64,000 bases of DNA from Durusdinium trenchii (taxonomy: Eukaryota; Sar; Dinophyceae; Suessiales; Symbiodiniaceae): contig CAXAMN010001192.1 of NCBI GenBank assembly GCA_963970005.1, positions 424,636-488,635 on the forward strand, written 5' to 3'. This document shows, piece after piece, positions 31,601 to 44,807 of the stretch. The notes beneath the pieces are model-generated. The model had not been told where the DNA came from and made no database searches. It was given only the letters and a program-made list of their open reading frames with translations. Made by a program: the position numbers and the translations under genes. Position 1 is the stretch's first letter. Each line of letters opens with the position of its first letter.

Positions 31601-33825
31601 TTTGTTCCCCACCTGCCAGGTGCTCAGATTGTGTCAGGATAGTCTGTCAATACATGTGCCCTGCCTTCCAAATCGATCCAAATCGCCTCTCGAGTGTCGG
31701 GATCACTCGAAGTACATGTCACATGTCATCTACTTCTTCCACCCGCGGCTTCCCGAACCAAATCCAAGCTCTCTCCCGCTCCCTCCGACCCGACCAGCAC
31801 AAGAGTCCTCAGGTACGCGGCTCGCCGGTGCCGGCGCCCGTGGAGAGCTTCTTCACGGACTCGTCCGGATGTCCAGGAGGTCCTCCCGCGTGATCCTCCC
31901 GGGGTGGGGAGGGGGTCCGTCTGGTGATCCGGCTAACACCGTTTCCTCGAACGGAATCGGCTCGGGTCTTGTTCTGAGGCATCTCACTCCTATAGCTATA
32001 GAATGAATTCTGTCCAATGGTTGGTTGTCGTTACTTGGATGTGTTTGGCGTCGTTGGCCCTCTTCAGGATCTTCAGGATGCCGAGCACACTGAACTCACT
32101 TCCTGTAAGAGGATTTGTTTTGCTCAACAGGCAATTTGTTGACCACACGAGTGTGGTGAGAAGTTCCTTCCTATATCGATAATCTGATAACTGTTTTCAC
32201 AAATTTGAGTTCCCTTGTTTGGCCAATCCACTTGTCACCCTCATATCCTAGTGACTCATCAAATTGAAGGGACAAGTAGGTTGATAGCATCCTTCAACAC
32301 ATCTTTCAACACATGTTTTCCATGATGCTCCATGATCATGGTTGCAAGTGAGCCAGCAACCATCTCCTCAGGTGACCGGTGCTATTCGACCCCCCAAGAC
32401 CTCCCACCCCAGTCCCATCTTCGAAACGGAGGGGACGGCCAGGAGCCCTAACGGGATATGTGATTGTTTGTCCCGGTTCCTAAAGCAAATCCAAGTTGAT
32501 GTTACTCGTCAGCTGGATCGAAGAGGAATCGCGGGGCCAGGCTGGTTCTTTGGCTTTGGCTCACAAGGGACAGGTCGCCTTACAAAGCAAGGAACCCACG
32601 TTGAGATGCAAGGTTCGTTCATTTCAGTACTTAAATCATCTTAAATCAAGAGTAATCAAGGGCAGGTAAAAGCAAAATGACTACTGTACTACATGCATAT
32701 GGCATACACGATTATATACCTAAATTGTCTAAATTGCATCATATGCGGATCACTGGTGTGAATTTTCTTCCCACAGCCCAAAACGATCCGTTTCACCTGG
32801 TGTTTCACTGCTTCAATCTTGGTGACGGTGGCAATCACTTCTCTCCCAAGCGAAACCCTAGCCCTCGCCCCAGTTTGGCATCGGGCGGGTGACCCTGCAA
32901 CACGCACTCTTCCAAGGCTCCCATCGGCCTTCAGCCTCTTCTTCCGAGGGGTCAGGCGCGGCTCTCACCAGAGAGCAACGCCGCGCGGCGCGCCTCGTTT
33001 TGGGTTTGTTTCGGCGTCGAGCGTTTCTTGGGAGAGTGCGTATGAGGACAGAACTCATGGTACAAGTTTTTTGGTGAACGAAATCAAGAGCAAAAATCAC
33101 TTCCCTTGGTGGCTTCATGTAACATGACTGGTAATCATGTGACTGATGACTTGATCTGGGAATCCTTTCTTTGTGATACCAAGAAGTAGCGTGAAGTCAC
33201 TGAGTTTTTACCTGCTTGGGCGTGCTTGGGCCTCACCCAATCTCATTTGGGTGTGGCGGCTTTCACCGAGAAAAAAAAACAGGGAGATGAACCCCTGAGC
33301 CCATTGGAACCGAATAGAACGGGGTCAAAAGGTTTCCCCGCGTGAGACATGCAGAAGTCGTCGCGGGTGAGCAGTGGGAGCATTTGGCTCACACTCATTT
33401 CGATGGACTCTCGGCAGCTTCGTCCAATTTTAGGTCGTCCAACAAACCCAGACACTCCATGTATGCCATATATGCCTGCATTGGGGTGGTTTTGGCGGTC
33501 AATGGGGCGGCATATATGGCAGTCCCATTAGTCGTGTCTGGGAAATGCTTGGAACATGTTATCATGTTCCCATCCAAACCAACGGATCTACGGGCTCGGC
33601 ATCGGAACAACGTCATCGGCGCTCCGCATGCGGAACCGCAGGGGCCGGAAGTGTTCAAAGCACCGTGGCACAGACGGGGAGAGGGCGGAGGAACAAGAAC
33701 GGCCGTGTTCTTGGAGGGTTTTGGGATGGATGGTCATGATCATTCTCTATAGTTTTTATACGCCTAGTGGGGAACCAGTGCATAGCCATGCATCTAGGGA
33801 AACTACCACCACACTGCCTCACAAG
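28632..33825. other. Mostly gene-free stretch with short repeats
   Basis: No gene is supported. Weak plus-strand frames occur at 28620-28841 and 29003-29377 (LLVNIVLLAWRFSS...), with no domains. 30146-30230 repeats GGTCAGATCCGC about four times. A hairpin element is listed separately at 31404-31478. The GC-rich patches at 31780-31960 and 32860-33000 have open frames in several phases, which is expected from composition. Confidence 0.3.
31404..31478. repeat. Hairpin element with flanking direct repeats
   Basis: CCCCTATAGATCCACATACC.. (31417-31440) and its near-complement (31441-31464) form a continuous hairpin. AACTATATTGCTAC (31404-31417) and AACTATATTACTAC (31465-31478) flank it directly and look like a 14-bp target duplication with one mismatch. 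Confidence 0.75.
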
Positions 33826-35563
33826 CTGTAGTTGAAAGTCTGACAGAGGTTGGTAGCTACAGCCCGGTACAGGAGGAAGTGATCAAGGGAGTGCAATCAT
33901 TTGCTGTGGGATCCTCCGGAGGCCAGCTAGGCTCAGCAGAACCACTAGCAACGCGATGGACGAGACCCGGTGTGAGCCCGGCAAAGGCTGACCTTCGTGA
34001 CCCGGACTTCCTTTCTGTCAGCCATGTTCCGCTCCAAAAAGCAGGCCGCTTCATGTGGCGCTGGTGAGGTGAGGCGCTGGTGTGGTTGATCCTGAAGTAA
34101 CGGAGATAGACATTCAAGTCGATCCAAGATACGCAATGAAGATCCAGCAACAGGTCAGGGACTACTTCACGGAGCAAGGGAATCTGTCAAGTTTGGCTGC
34201 CACGGTGGACTATAGGGGGCGAAAGCAGCACCACTGGGAGGCGGGAATAGAGTCGCCAATAACCTGATCCCGATCGAGGCTGCCAGGCTTTCCCCATACT
34301 TGCAGGTGGAATGACTTGCTGAGCTGCTTTGGTGCGAGTGGCTTGCAGCAAGCTCTGTGGAAGAAATGGGAGGGCAATTCCTCCTCTCCAATCCAACCGG
34401 ACGTGGGCCACATTGTCCAAGGCTACTGCTGCTCCAAAAGATGTCAAAAGAATGAGTATCCGGCTATTTTGGGTGCTGATCCTCCCTGCGTCGCCCTTGT
34501 CCAAGGATGTTTCCAGTAGCTGGTGTTGGTGTTCCATTCCTAGGGGGTCATGCCGACACCGGTCACCTGGTCACCGGTCAGGCGAAGGGACGATACGAAC
34601 GGCATCAGTGCAACAACAGCGTTCCGGCACTGGTCCCGGCGGATGGCATCCAGATCCAACTCACGGAGACGGAGCAGCCCGCCGAACGGACTCCATGGCT
34701 CTATGGCGAATATCCTGCGGACGCGAAGAAAGACGAAGACTCGAACTCGGAATCCTTTTGTGAGTTGGATCAAAAGGCAAACATGACGTCATCCGGGACT
34801 TGTTGTTTTCTGAGGTCCGTGGGCATGCGCAACTGGCCTTTGGGACCGCTTTTGAACTCGCCAGCCGGAGCCGTTTTGGCAAAGGATGAGGTTCGGGGTT
34901 TGAGATTTCAAGAGCGTTGCAGCATAGGTTTTATTCTCTCGTAATCTTCGGCAAGTCAATTCCTGACCAGCTGGCTCCGCTGGATAGGTTTCCAAGCAAC
35001 ACTGATTGAACAAGCGGGACAGCTTTTACCTGAGGGCACGGCGCACAGGACTCTTCTTATGTACACGGATCCAGGTTGCGGTGCTGGCAAGTGGGCCACC
35101 ACATTGCTAGGCTCAGAGTTCGATCAGTTGTCTTCGTTTCACGACTTGCAAGACCAAGAAACTGGGCATCCAGGCCCACAACTTGTGGCACTTCGCCTAC
35201 ACACTGAGAAACAATGGTCACGGCTAGGTGGCGAGACAGGCAGGGTGATCATTTGCACAGCAACGCTGTTTTGAATGGCACAGGTCAGAACCTAGGTGAT
35301 GGTTTCGCAGTTTGTTTTTTGACAGACATGATCATTTGTCGTGTCAGGTCCAAAAACTTCCCCCTCAAATGCTGTTCATCGGTTCATGGGTTGTGGGCCA
35401 CAGCCAAAACGTTCGTGAATCGGAGCCTCTTCGGTTGATCCAAGCTGAGGCCAACACCAATCCAGATGCAGGTGGGTTTCGTGAGTTCGCCTGGGTAGCG
35501 CGAGTTCGCCTGAGTCTGAGAAGGAATCCCGGCGAGTGCGAGTGTTCCCTGCTGCTGCATTAA
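33826..35563 (+). CDS. Possible multi-exon host gene, product unknown
   Basis: Consecutive plus-strand blocks read as protein. The first, from 33826 after CACAAG, begins VVESLTEVGSYSPVQEEV. The second, about 34085-34180, begins VDPEVTEIDIQVDPRYAM. The third, from 34306 after TTGCAG, contains WNDLLSCFGASGLQQAL. The fourth, from 34544 after CCTAG, contains GHADTGHLVTGQAKGRYE. The fifth, from about 34971, contains YTDPGCGAGKWATTLLGSEF. The last, from 35348 after GTCAG to the stop at 35563, contains LIQAEANTNPDAGGFREF. The blocks change frame between acceptors, as exons would, but donors are mostly unclear and some changes could be frameshifts in a pseudogene. No domain is recognised. Confidence 0.38.
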
Positions 35564-36777
35564 ACACGTTGCCCCTGGATTTTCCACTCAAGTGTTCTGT
35601 ATTGAAGTATACATGACGAATGAGAAAAACACATGCCAAGGAACCAAGAGGCACCATCCAATACTGGAGATCAGGAAAACCTGAATGTTTGAAGTTCGGG
35701 GTACATGTACTATGTCCAAGAACCAATGACCTTGCAAAAACCTTTGACAAGGAACTTTCCAAGGCTACACCAAGACTATGGAAAAAAAGGTTTAACTGGT
35801 ACAGTTGCTTTGGAAGCACGGGTTGCGTGAAACAAACAAACTGGTGTTAAGCTATCCTATGGATAAGCTTGGCAGACACAGGACACCCTGTGTTGAACCA
35901 ACCTCAGAACTCAGAACCCACAAACTAATCTACAAGCAGGCCACGTGACACGGCTTCCTTCTCAGGTGGCCGATTGGCAAGTGTTTATGTAACATGCTTT
36001 ACAAACGACAAGTTCTGAAGTTAAACTTAACCCTAGGGCTCTAAACCCACCCCAAACACCTTCTCGGAAGGTATTTAAGGGAACTGTTTCTTCTTTTTTG
36101 ATCGAAACCCTCACGGGCCACTGCCATCAGGTTTGGCCTGCGGCCCTGTGCGGGCTCGATGTCATGGGTATTGCGCCGACCGGAAGTGGCCGGGGGGCCC
36201 GGGTGGTGGGGTTGGGCCGTTCTCTCCGTTGATGTCGGACCTGTCGCATGTCAGGTGATGGACCATGTGTTTGGAAAAGAGTTCTGTGTGCCTTTTTCTT
36301 ATGTTTCGTTTTGTTGGGAGATCCGGTGTGTGAGGAGCTCTTGTGAAAGATCTGTTCAATAGTAACATCTCTGTGTGAGATCTCTTGTGAGGATCTCTTG
36401 TGTGAAATTCCTTGCTAAGTTTCTTATAACTTATATTATATACACAATATTACAAGAAATGCATCTTGTTGAAAAAGAACGCTTCTGTGAAGAAGAACGC
36501 TTCGAAGTGTTCTCGTCGCCGCGGGGTGAGAGCTGACTGATTGTGATGCCGCCGATGCCTTGATGTGAACCTTCGCGGAGGCCGGGTTTCGGAGCTGCAT
36601 GCAGACCGACCTCGAGTTTACCACGGTTATTATCCAGTTGTTATCCAACGAGTGCAGCTTAAGCTTTTGGCTTTGCGTAGTTGCTGCTACGCAGCAACGC
36701 AGCGATTGTCCTCGAGAAAGGGGAGGAGTGGACAATTCTTGGTCTTTGGCTTGTCTTCCTATATACGATTGTTCGCA
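35564..36777. other. Stretch without a supported gene
   Basis: Only short competing frames. A run of AGATCTCTTGTG-like direct repeats lies at 36340-36400. Confidence 0.3.
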
Positions 36778-37108
36778 GGTGTACCAGAAATTCTGAAACA
36801 TCCTGAAACGATTGCACACCGCTTGCAATCAGGTGAAGAATGGACTCGAACTCGCCACTTTTCGGCCTCTGAAGACGTTCGCTGGCAAGTCGAGAGGCAA
36901 GTCGTTCGCTGGCAAGAGCGAGTCCGAGCCATGGACAGCAATCTGCAGACATTGCCAGCCCTCCGGCTGTGGCCCGGCTGTGTGCCCACACATGTTGTGC
37001 GTCAATGCCACTCAGCGTGAGACGCAAACTTGCAAAAGTGCCGAATCCACCGGCCACAAACAAAGTCCGGTTCGGTTAGTCCACCCTCCCAAAGGACATG
37101 CAAATTAA
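36778..37108 (+). CDS. Possible exon, product unknown
   Basis: After GTTCGCAG at 36777 two frames are open. One reads GVPEILKHPETIAHRLQSGE and stops at 37018. The other has AICRHCQPSGCGPAVCPHML, a Cys/His-rich stretch, and stops at 37108. GTTCGCTGGCAAG is duplicated at 36879 and 36905. The correct frame is undecided. Confidence 0.2.
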
Positions 37109-40100
37109 ACCCCCGTCACTGCGCAAATTGTTTGAAACCGCGTGCCCATGCAGGGGAGATCCAGATGTGCCAGGTGGACAGTGCGTACGTAGGCTGCAAA
37201 TCAAAGAAGAAACCTCGCAATACAGGATGGCAAGATGAGTGAGACGCTTCTTGGCTGGCGGTTCAGCCAGCTTAAAGAATTTGCTTTGTCACGGTTTCTT
37301 TATATATGTAAGCAGCATAGCTGGACAAATGCTAAAGTCTGGTGCAGACTGCGGTGTGCTTCAGCTCGAAAACACAAAAGTTCAATGATGTTCAATGTAC
37401 AAATAACAATCTGTAATAGTTGACAATGCCGGAAGATTTTCATGTTTTTCAATCCTTTGTTGAGATCACACAGGTCAAACAGGTTGACACTGTCGACACT
37501 ACCAGGTTTTTTGTGGAGAGAACTCGGTACTCATCAGCTAGAGAGCAACCAGTCGTAGTGGCAAGGGAAACCCGTATTCGACCTATTTCATGTAAAGTGA
37601 CCCTGATGGCAGCCGCTGGAATCCTGGTATGGGAGGCAAAGTGCCTGGCTTAACCGTGGCATCCAGAGCTTCTGCAGAACATGGCGCTGGTCAGAAAGTA
37701 TGAAAAAGGTATCCAAAGCTGGTCTTGGTTCAAACACTTCACCAAGTGGTTGGTCGTAACACTTCACCAAGTGGTTCGTCGTCCCCGGTTCAACGGTGCC
37801 AAAGCAAACTGTGTCAATCCGCTTCAGCCAGTGCCTGAAGAGGTAAGACCTTGGCTTACTTACTGCCAGCAGTGTCCGGGAACCGAGCGACGCCTGGACA
37901 ATGACACCAGGCGACTGCTGAGTCTCCATCAGGATTTCTGAACACTGCACTCCCGAAAACTAACATAGACCCTGACGTCCTGGCCCCCTGGAAGAGTGTT
38001 TTCCTCTATAGAAGCAGTGGTTTTCAGGGTCCATGGGATCGTCTTCCAGGGTGTAATCCTCGGAGTATGTGAAGTCCATCAAGTTTGGAGGCTGCGAACC
38101 AACTCCATCAACCTGGCGTTGCCAGGCACATGATGTTCAACACAGCCTGATGAGTCATGAGCTTTTCAAAGCGCTCCAATGGGAACGGGTCGGTCCCTAT
38201 GGGTGCCCCCCCCCATGGCTTTGACCTTGCTACCGGATCTGGGTATATACTTCGATCAGTGCCCTTGCGTCTCACCTGATCTTCGCAAGATTCTGTGACC
38301 GCCCTCTTATTGAAGCAAGAAACCGATGAAGAAACCCATGAATTTCAAGGCCCACCCACTCTGGAATCCAGGTGAGAAACGGACTCCAAGTGGTGGTGAG
38401 AGATGTTCCACCAAGACTATTCTTCTCACCACTTGTTAGGGGTTTTCTTCTGACCCCAACTGCTTTTCCATGTGTCGGTCTGCCCCAAGGCTCAAGGCTC
38501 AAGGCAGACCCCTTCATGGTCTGATTTTCCAAATCTTCCGGCCCTTCAAAGAAACGACTGAGGGTGCACTTGGCGGGACAAAGTGAAAAAGAGAACCTGA
38601 GCCTCTCGGCAGCAGACCTCAGAAGTGATGCTGCTGATGGAGCTTCTTCTTACTGCTTCATCCATCTGGCGAAGAAAACAACCTTCGGAATCGTTGGAAA
38701 CAGATCCATTAGATGATCCAGATGTGTGGGCAGTAGAATCGGCCAGAGATTTGCGCGTGCCTGACTGAAGGAGAGAATTTGTAAGAGCTAGCCGTCGACG
38801 CGGAAACTAGTTCTGCATTTGCTGGGTGAAAGGCACGTGCCCAAGTGATCAGCCGCTATATATATAATTGTTTTTGATATCCCATAAATAGAACCAGGTG
38901 TTAACAAAACCTTTGTTTTGCACCAGGGCCCATAGTATTTGGGGGTGAAGCGGGGTGTACCAGGGCTCTCGTTTCGGGTTGTCTATGAAATTCTATTCTA
39001 TGAATAGCCTCTTAGAGGTTTAGGGGGTCTCCATCAACCACCCAACTCCCATTGGACCGAACGCATTCGTTTGTGCACGCTGCCAAGGCCCCGCTGCCTT
39101 GGTCCTCTTGCCCACGCGTGAATTGGCGTCACAGGCGGCACGATGGAAATCGGAAAACGCCAAAAAGGGTTGCAGAGATCCTGGGTCAAGATTCCTTCCT
39201 GTTCTGCCTCTATATGTATAGCAGAACATTGCATCACACGCTTGTCTAGGTCATGGTTTCGGATATGTTTATTTTCAACCCTTACTTGGGGATGAGCAGG
39301 GACCCTCTGACTCATATTTTTCCTTCGTGGGTTGAAAACACCAACCAGGTTGTCTCAATCTTCTGAGAGCTCGTTGGACCTCGGAATATTCCCAAACATC
39401 CTTCTTTTGCGAATCAGTTTCACCTCGTAGTAATCCCAAACATTCCCTGTATTGCATATGTATATGACGTATATATATGGAGTGCTTAGGAATTACATGT
39501 TCAGCCGTTTGGCAGTGCTTAGGCATGGACTTGGGAACTACTTCCGACTGGCTGGCCATGTCCGGATGGGGGGACCTCGTGGTTGCTTGCTCACTGACAT
39601 GCCCAGTGAGGATCAAACAAGTCATAATCTATATAATCTATATAACTACGATCCAGCTTGCCCAAAAACAAAGCAAACAATAACAAACACCGAGCATATA
39701 TGACAAGGACTCTGTTGAGTATCACCGAGATGAAGCCAAGGGAGACCAATTGTGTGCATGAGCCTTTGCAAAAAACTGAGGGGTTCGGCGCATTCTCAAG
39801 CTTGTTGAACGGCAAGACAAGGAGCACACTGAGGAGCCTCCACGAGACAAAACTTACACTCATACAACTTATACAGGCAGCTGAACTTGGGATCGTTTCA
39901 GTTTACTTCTTTGAGCTGTTTAATCTTGGACCTGTTCAGAGCAGACAGACTATCCACTTCACATCCGACCCTACCTGGTACTCTTTTGGTTCAAAGTCTC
40001 ACCGCATGGAGCGCTCGATCCATGCTCCGCATGCTCTTGATCCATCAACGCATGGCTCCCACGCTCCCTTTTGGTGCTTTCGGTCCTACCTTGGGGGGAT

Positions 40101-42279
40101 TTCCGCGGTCGATACCGGGGTCAGACTTCAAAATACGCCCAAAGGTGGCATGGGATTGGAATATTGACCTAAAGTGACCCCGGCACCACCCCGCCCCTGG
40201 CTGTATGCCAGTACCCGCCGCTCGGATGAACTTTCCACCTTTCCAAGGTGTCTCAGTCTGCTCGCTCGCGAAAAGTGATGTTCGATGGTCTTCAAGTCCA
40301 GGTCAGTGACCAGTTCAACGGGAAAGGAGGCTTGAGGCGGGACCGTGTTCGGTCGCGACCGCAACCAACGAAAGCAGCGTGTGGGGCGCCCGTGCGAGAC
40401 AAGGACGGGCGCAGCTTGCGCCACCACGTCGGGCAAACATCGCCGCGCCCTAAACCCGCTTCTGGTGCGGATAGGCCGAAACGGATGGGCCGATAGGCAT
40501 AGCCCTGGTGGACGGTAGAATGTTGACCCTCTAACCGTTCTAACCATCTTTGACCTTTGTTGGGAGATCATAATACAGCCTATGCAGCACACCATATTAT
40601 CATATGTTATTCATCTGCCTAGTGTTGAGAGTCATCATGGTCAGTGATTTACAACCACCCTTCTTGGGAGAGGGTTCCCTCAAGTGGAAAGAGGTTGACC
40701 GTTAACCTGTTCCACACAATCACTAAGTTGGTTCACATAAAAATTCTTGCCCAGGACGGGCAAAGGCCATGGTCCTACGTACTTTGACTGTCTATTCATG
40801 TCCCCACTAGGTTTCCACCACTGCAGAATTGGCAGACATACCATGGCCACACGCATTCGTCAAGATCTGGTGCTTCCTGGACCCCTGGACACGACCTGTC
40901 TGGGACTGGCATAGGACTACCGATCAGTTGGGGGGTGATTGCGGGGTCAATGTAGGTACAGGTCAATCTAGGCCAGTCCCACGGAGGGTTAACCGGTAGC
41001 ATGCGCAACGCACGCTTGTTTTTTTCGATCCGGCAGCTTGGACGCTTGTTCTTGTCTCGATGTCGCTTGTTGCTTGTGCAACAAGTTTGACAAACATTGT
41101 TTTGCTTATTTATTCTTTTCATCCATGTCCATGGAATTGTTTTTGGTGACTGGTACACATCCAAAGCAGACCTGGTTGTGCCCATGAGTTAGTCATTGGT
41201 TTTCCATCAAACTGGTCACAGGCTGTTCATGCTTGTCCCAAAAATTGGCAGCACACCCAGTGTGTGGCACTTCACCCGGTTCGAAACGGCTTCCATTGCA
41301 GACCTCAAAACCCACACAAGAGATGGCTGATCTCCACTCATTTTGAGAGGCAATGCCAGTGCAGGACTGGATACAACCCTATGAAATATCAGTTTTGAGA
41401 TGTTTATCCACGTCTATCCGTGTTCATTGTTCATCCAAAAGAGTACAGTGCCATACTGCCAGCTGCTTCTACAAACGTCTTCCTGGAGGCAGGTGCTCAA
41501 CGTTCGCTGTGCAGCCATCTACGGCGGTGCCGGGTGGCTAAGTCGAAAAGGTCACTTAGTTGTTGTGAGTGAACAAGAAGTAGGCCTGCTAATTGGAGAA
41601 TCTTGCAGAGAATGAACAACTATACTATTAGGCCCTTCAATGTTTATACATGCATGAATCTACTCAACTCACGTGAGAAAAAATCATGATACAACCCTAT
41701 TAGGCCCTTTAATTTTTATACATCATAACTAGACCATATAGTCCCCATAGTCCCCAGAGCTCCAATCACATCCACTCTCCCAGTAGGTTGTGTTGGGCGG
41801 TTATTGGCCATGTTCGACGCCTCCCAGTAAGTTCACCTCCGGTTTTCTTGGTGCCCACCGTTAGAATGACGTAGGAATAGCTTTGGGAGGAGGATCTTGC
41901 AATGGGAGACCAAGACAAAACAGGAGATGGCCAGATCTGGAGGAAAAACTGCTGGCAAGTGCATCTTCCGAGCTTCAGCTTTGACTTGAACTTCACCACA
42001 CTCAAGCGGTTGACTTGGAGAGACTTCTCTTTTACAAGAAAAGACACGCTTCCTGTCAAGTCAAGCTTTCAAGGGCTCCTGTGATTCAAGGGCTCCTGTG
42101 CGTTTCAGTGTGTTTGCTCGGGATGTGCTGCTGCGAAAGCAACCAACGCCGCTTCTCACGCCGCTTCTTCCGGGGGTTCAGAGTTCCTAAACACGACCTG
42201 TTCCGTTCGTCCTGTTTGGCCTCCAGTCGTACCCTTCGTGGCGAATGTGTGACGACCGGGGCCCGGGTGCCAGGAGGGT
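37109..42279. other. Gene-poor stretch
   Basis: Frames at 37420-37653 (MTMPEDFHVFQSFVEITQVK...) and 39658-40167 (169 aa, contains SLLNGKTRSTLRSLHETKL) could be exons but have no recognised domain or clear splice sites. 40990-41075 repeats CGCTTGTT. Nothing else is supported. Confidence 0.25.
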
Positions 42280-42310
42280 CCAGTCATACCTTCTGAGGAG
42301 GTACGACTGG
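42280..42310. repeat. Hairpin element of the ACCTTCT family, short form
   Basis: CCAGTCATACC (42280-42290), TTCTGAGGA, GGTACGACTGG (42300-42310). The arms pair at 10 of 11 positions. A close relative lies at 54968-54997. Confidence 0.7.
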
Positions 42311-42720
42311 AGCTATAGGGAGTAGCTTCTTGTGACGTAGCGATGGCCTCCAACCGACCTGCGATGGCCTCCACCGAGCATAGGGTCCTTGTTCCTAAAC
42401 ACGACCTGTTTGGGACTGGAATGGATGCCGCCCCATTTGACCTCCGGGAAAATCCACCCCCAATGTACCAGGAGCATCCTGTTTGGCTGTCCAGGCTTCA
42501 CTATAGTTACCCAGCCCACTAGTATCCGGGATCTTCACCCAGGACACCAGTCCTAGACAGGTTCGTGCTGCGTGTCTGAAGGGTTCCAGACTTCGCTAGC
42601 TCACCACCGAGACACCACGAGAAAACGGCCAGGGCTCAAGGGGTCGGTATATCTTCCATGTCCCATCTGGCTAAGCGGCTAAGACCCATTGGCATTAACA
42701 TGATTTAACATGCCCTACAA

Positions 42721-42764
42721 ATCCAAGTACCTTCTCAGGGTACCTTCTGAGAAGGTACTTGGAT
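42721..42764. repeat. Hairpin element, perfect 18-bp arms
   Basis: ATCCAAGTACCTTCTCAG (42721-42738) and its exact complement at 42747-42764 enclose 8 bases. CCCTACAAA before it and CCCTACGAAA after it resemble a target duplication. Confidence 0.85.
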
Positions 42765-44240
42765 CCCTACGAAATGCATGAACTCACCTGCCCAGAGTTA
42801 GAAGGCAAAGGCAGTTAGAGTGAACTCCATGACCTGACCGTCCTGAACTGAGTTCAGCTGTGGTGTGACATGCACCTGTCCCATGGATTCTTTGGGATCA
42901 ATAGCTCCAAGTCAGCCAGTCAGCCAGGACCGGAGGACCGACCGTCACACCGTCACACCCTGTGACCGTGACCGGGCCCTATCGTGTCGTCTTCCGTATC
43001 CAGACCGGTCGTCTCGCGCCATAGCTCACCCTACCAGGGGGGAAGCCATATTGTTTGGGTGCTTCATGATGCTTCTATGTCCATGTTCCAATCTCCAAAT
43101 CCACCTCAGTCTACACAAGGCCCAAGGGAGATCGATCCCGTATCGGACCCCCTACGAATGATATCTATAGCTTATAGGATCATTAGGATCCTTACTGGTC
43201 ATCTGAGTCAGAAAGGTTATACTTCCAATCTCTTCCAAAACTTCCCTTTCGGATTCTCATCTCCAAACGCATCATGAACAGATGCTCCATCCAAATCCCC
43301 CCAAAAGTCACCCATTCAGCTGCTTCGTGCCGCTTCGTGCCGCGAAGCGGCTGCGAACTTCGCCCGAATCCACGCCTTACGTGGAACACAGGTGGGGAAG
43401 GATGTGCAGGTGGATCAGATTCTCACGGGCGGATGCCCCGAGGCGAGACCGGGGAACCTTTCGGGGCGGCCGGTTCTTTGGCGGTGAGGCGGAGCGAGTC
43501 GGGGAAGATAGGTGGGTTTTGTGGAGATCCTTCTAATGATCAGAGAGGAATGATCTGAATGACATGCAAGGAAGAGAAAGAAAGTCGCAGAGTTATGAAC
43601 AGTGGTTGATCGGAGGGTCACAAGATGTCGAAAGTCAAGGATCAATGAATCAAGATGGATCAAGAAGACCCAAGGGTATACTACTCCACAACAATAGTAA
43701 ATAACACTTGCGTGTGTCACATAACATGTGGGGGACTGCACCCATGCCTTTTTGTTAGGGGAAATATGATATATTATGATATATCTTGGTGCCCTCATCG
43801 ACAAGAGCATCAAAGCACTTAGGTGGGCTGGAGACGCCATTCATGAGACGCGCGAAACGATGGCATTGGTATCTGAGCGCCTGAGCGAAACGGGCGTTTA
43901 CAATGTGACACAAATCCATGCTCCATGGAACCTGCTCCCCTGCAAAATACAAATGCCTATTTTTCTCGGGTGACCATGGAGGATGATGCAGCATGTAGCA
44001 TGTGGTTTCACTAAATAATGAATGAGGGCACCTTACATGGACACCTATGTGTTTCCATGTGTTTCTTGGGTTGCATGCAAGCCAACCAATCCCGCGGATA
44101 ATATCCCGTTTGACTATATGACAAGAATTGATTATTATGGCTTTTTAGAATTATCTGTCCATGTCCTCTTCCTTTTTGGACCTATATGACCTATACATAT
44201 AGGCTTCGATGAGAAATCAACGAGTGCCAAACCCCATCCG
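42765..44240. other. Stretch without a supported gene
   Basis: Only short frames in conflicting phases. GCTTCGTGCCGCTTCGTGCCGC is a short direct repeat near 43320-43341. Confidence 0.3.
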
Positions 44241-44807
44241 TTGAAGCCACGCCTGGCGCCATCTCCTTCAGGTGGTGTCCGCTACACCTGGGAGATTGCG
44301 CCTTGGATGCGGCGCGGGAGAAGCGGCGCGGGAGACGCGGCCGACGAAGCATCTGTCGAGGCTATCACTACACTCTCTAAGAAGCATTTGGGGGGTGTCT
44401 CTGCTTCTGGCTGTTGTTGTCCTACCACAGAGTGGGGGTGTCTCTTGCTCTTGAAGATACCTATCTTTTGTTGTCCAAACTGCACCCCAACTGAACGCAC
44501 CGCCCGCCTCTTTCGGGCGGTTCCGCGCCGAATTCCTTCGTTGCACCGCGGTTCAAGAACCCACCGCGGAAGAACCCACTCCGCGGAAGAAAAGCGGCGG
44601 GTTCCGCGGAGGTTGGACTTGTTGGGCCTCGCCGCCTTGAGCCTGGACTCCGTGAGCTTTCTCGTGCTGGACGAGGTGGGACCTCGGATCGACTGGCAGC
44701 TCGGAGGAGGGTCGATCGGGGTTCACCGACCGGTGTCGTTGAGATCGGGATCGGTGGATGGAGAAAGCCTGGAAGGTGGTGTTTTCCTGGAAGACGCACG
44801 GGAGTAG
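44241..44807 (+). CDS. 188-aa GC-rich open frame with a faint DEAD-box-like segment
   Basis: The segment RLDLLGLAALSLDSVSFLVL followed by DEVGPRIDW (44600-44700) resembles the PGRLLDLL...VSFLVLDEADRM region of DEAD-box RNA helicases, but the box reads DEVG and no other helicase motif follows. It could be a decayed helicase exon or chance in GC-rich DNA. The rest of the frame is low complexity. Confidence 0.22.
   Translation: MKPRLAPSPSGGVRYTWEIAPWMRRGRSGAGDAADEASVEAITTLSKKHLGGVSASGCCCPTTEWGCLLLLKIPIFCCPNCTPTERTARLFRAVPRRIPSLHRGSRTHRGRTHSAEEKRRVPRRLDLLGLAALSLDSVSFLVLDEVGPRIDWQLGGGSIGVHRPVSLRSGSVDGESLEGGVFLEDARE

Noticed and set aside
44600..44720. A DEAD-box helicase gene
   Set aside because: Only one motif region is vaguely similar and the box itself is DEVG. 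Kept only as a low-confidence note on the open frame.
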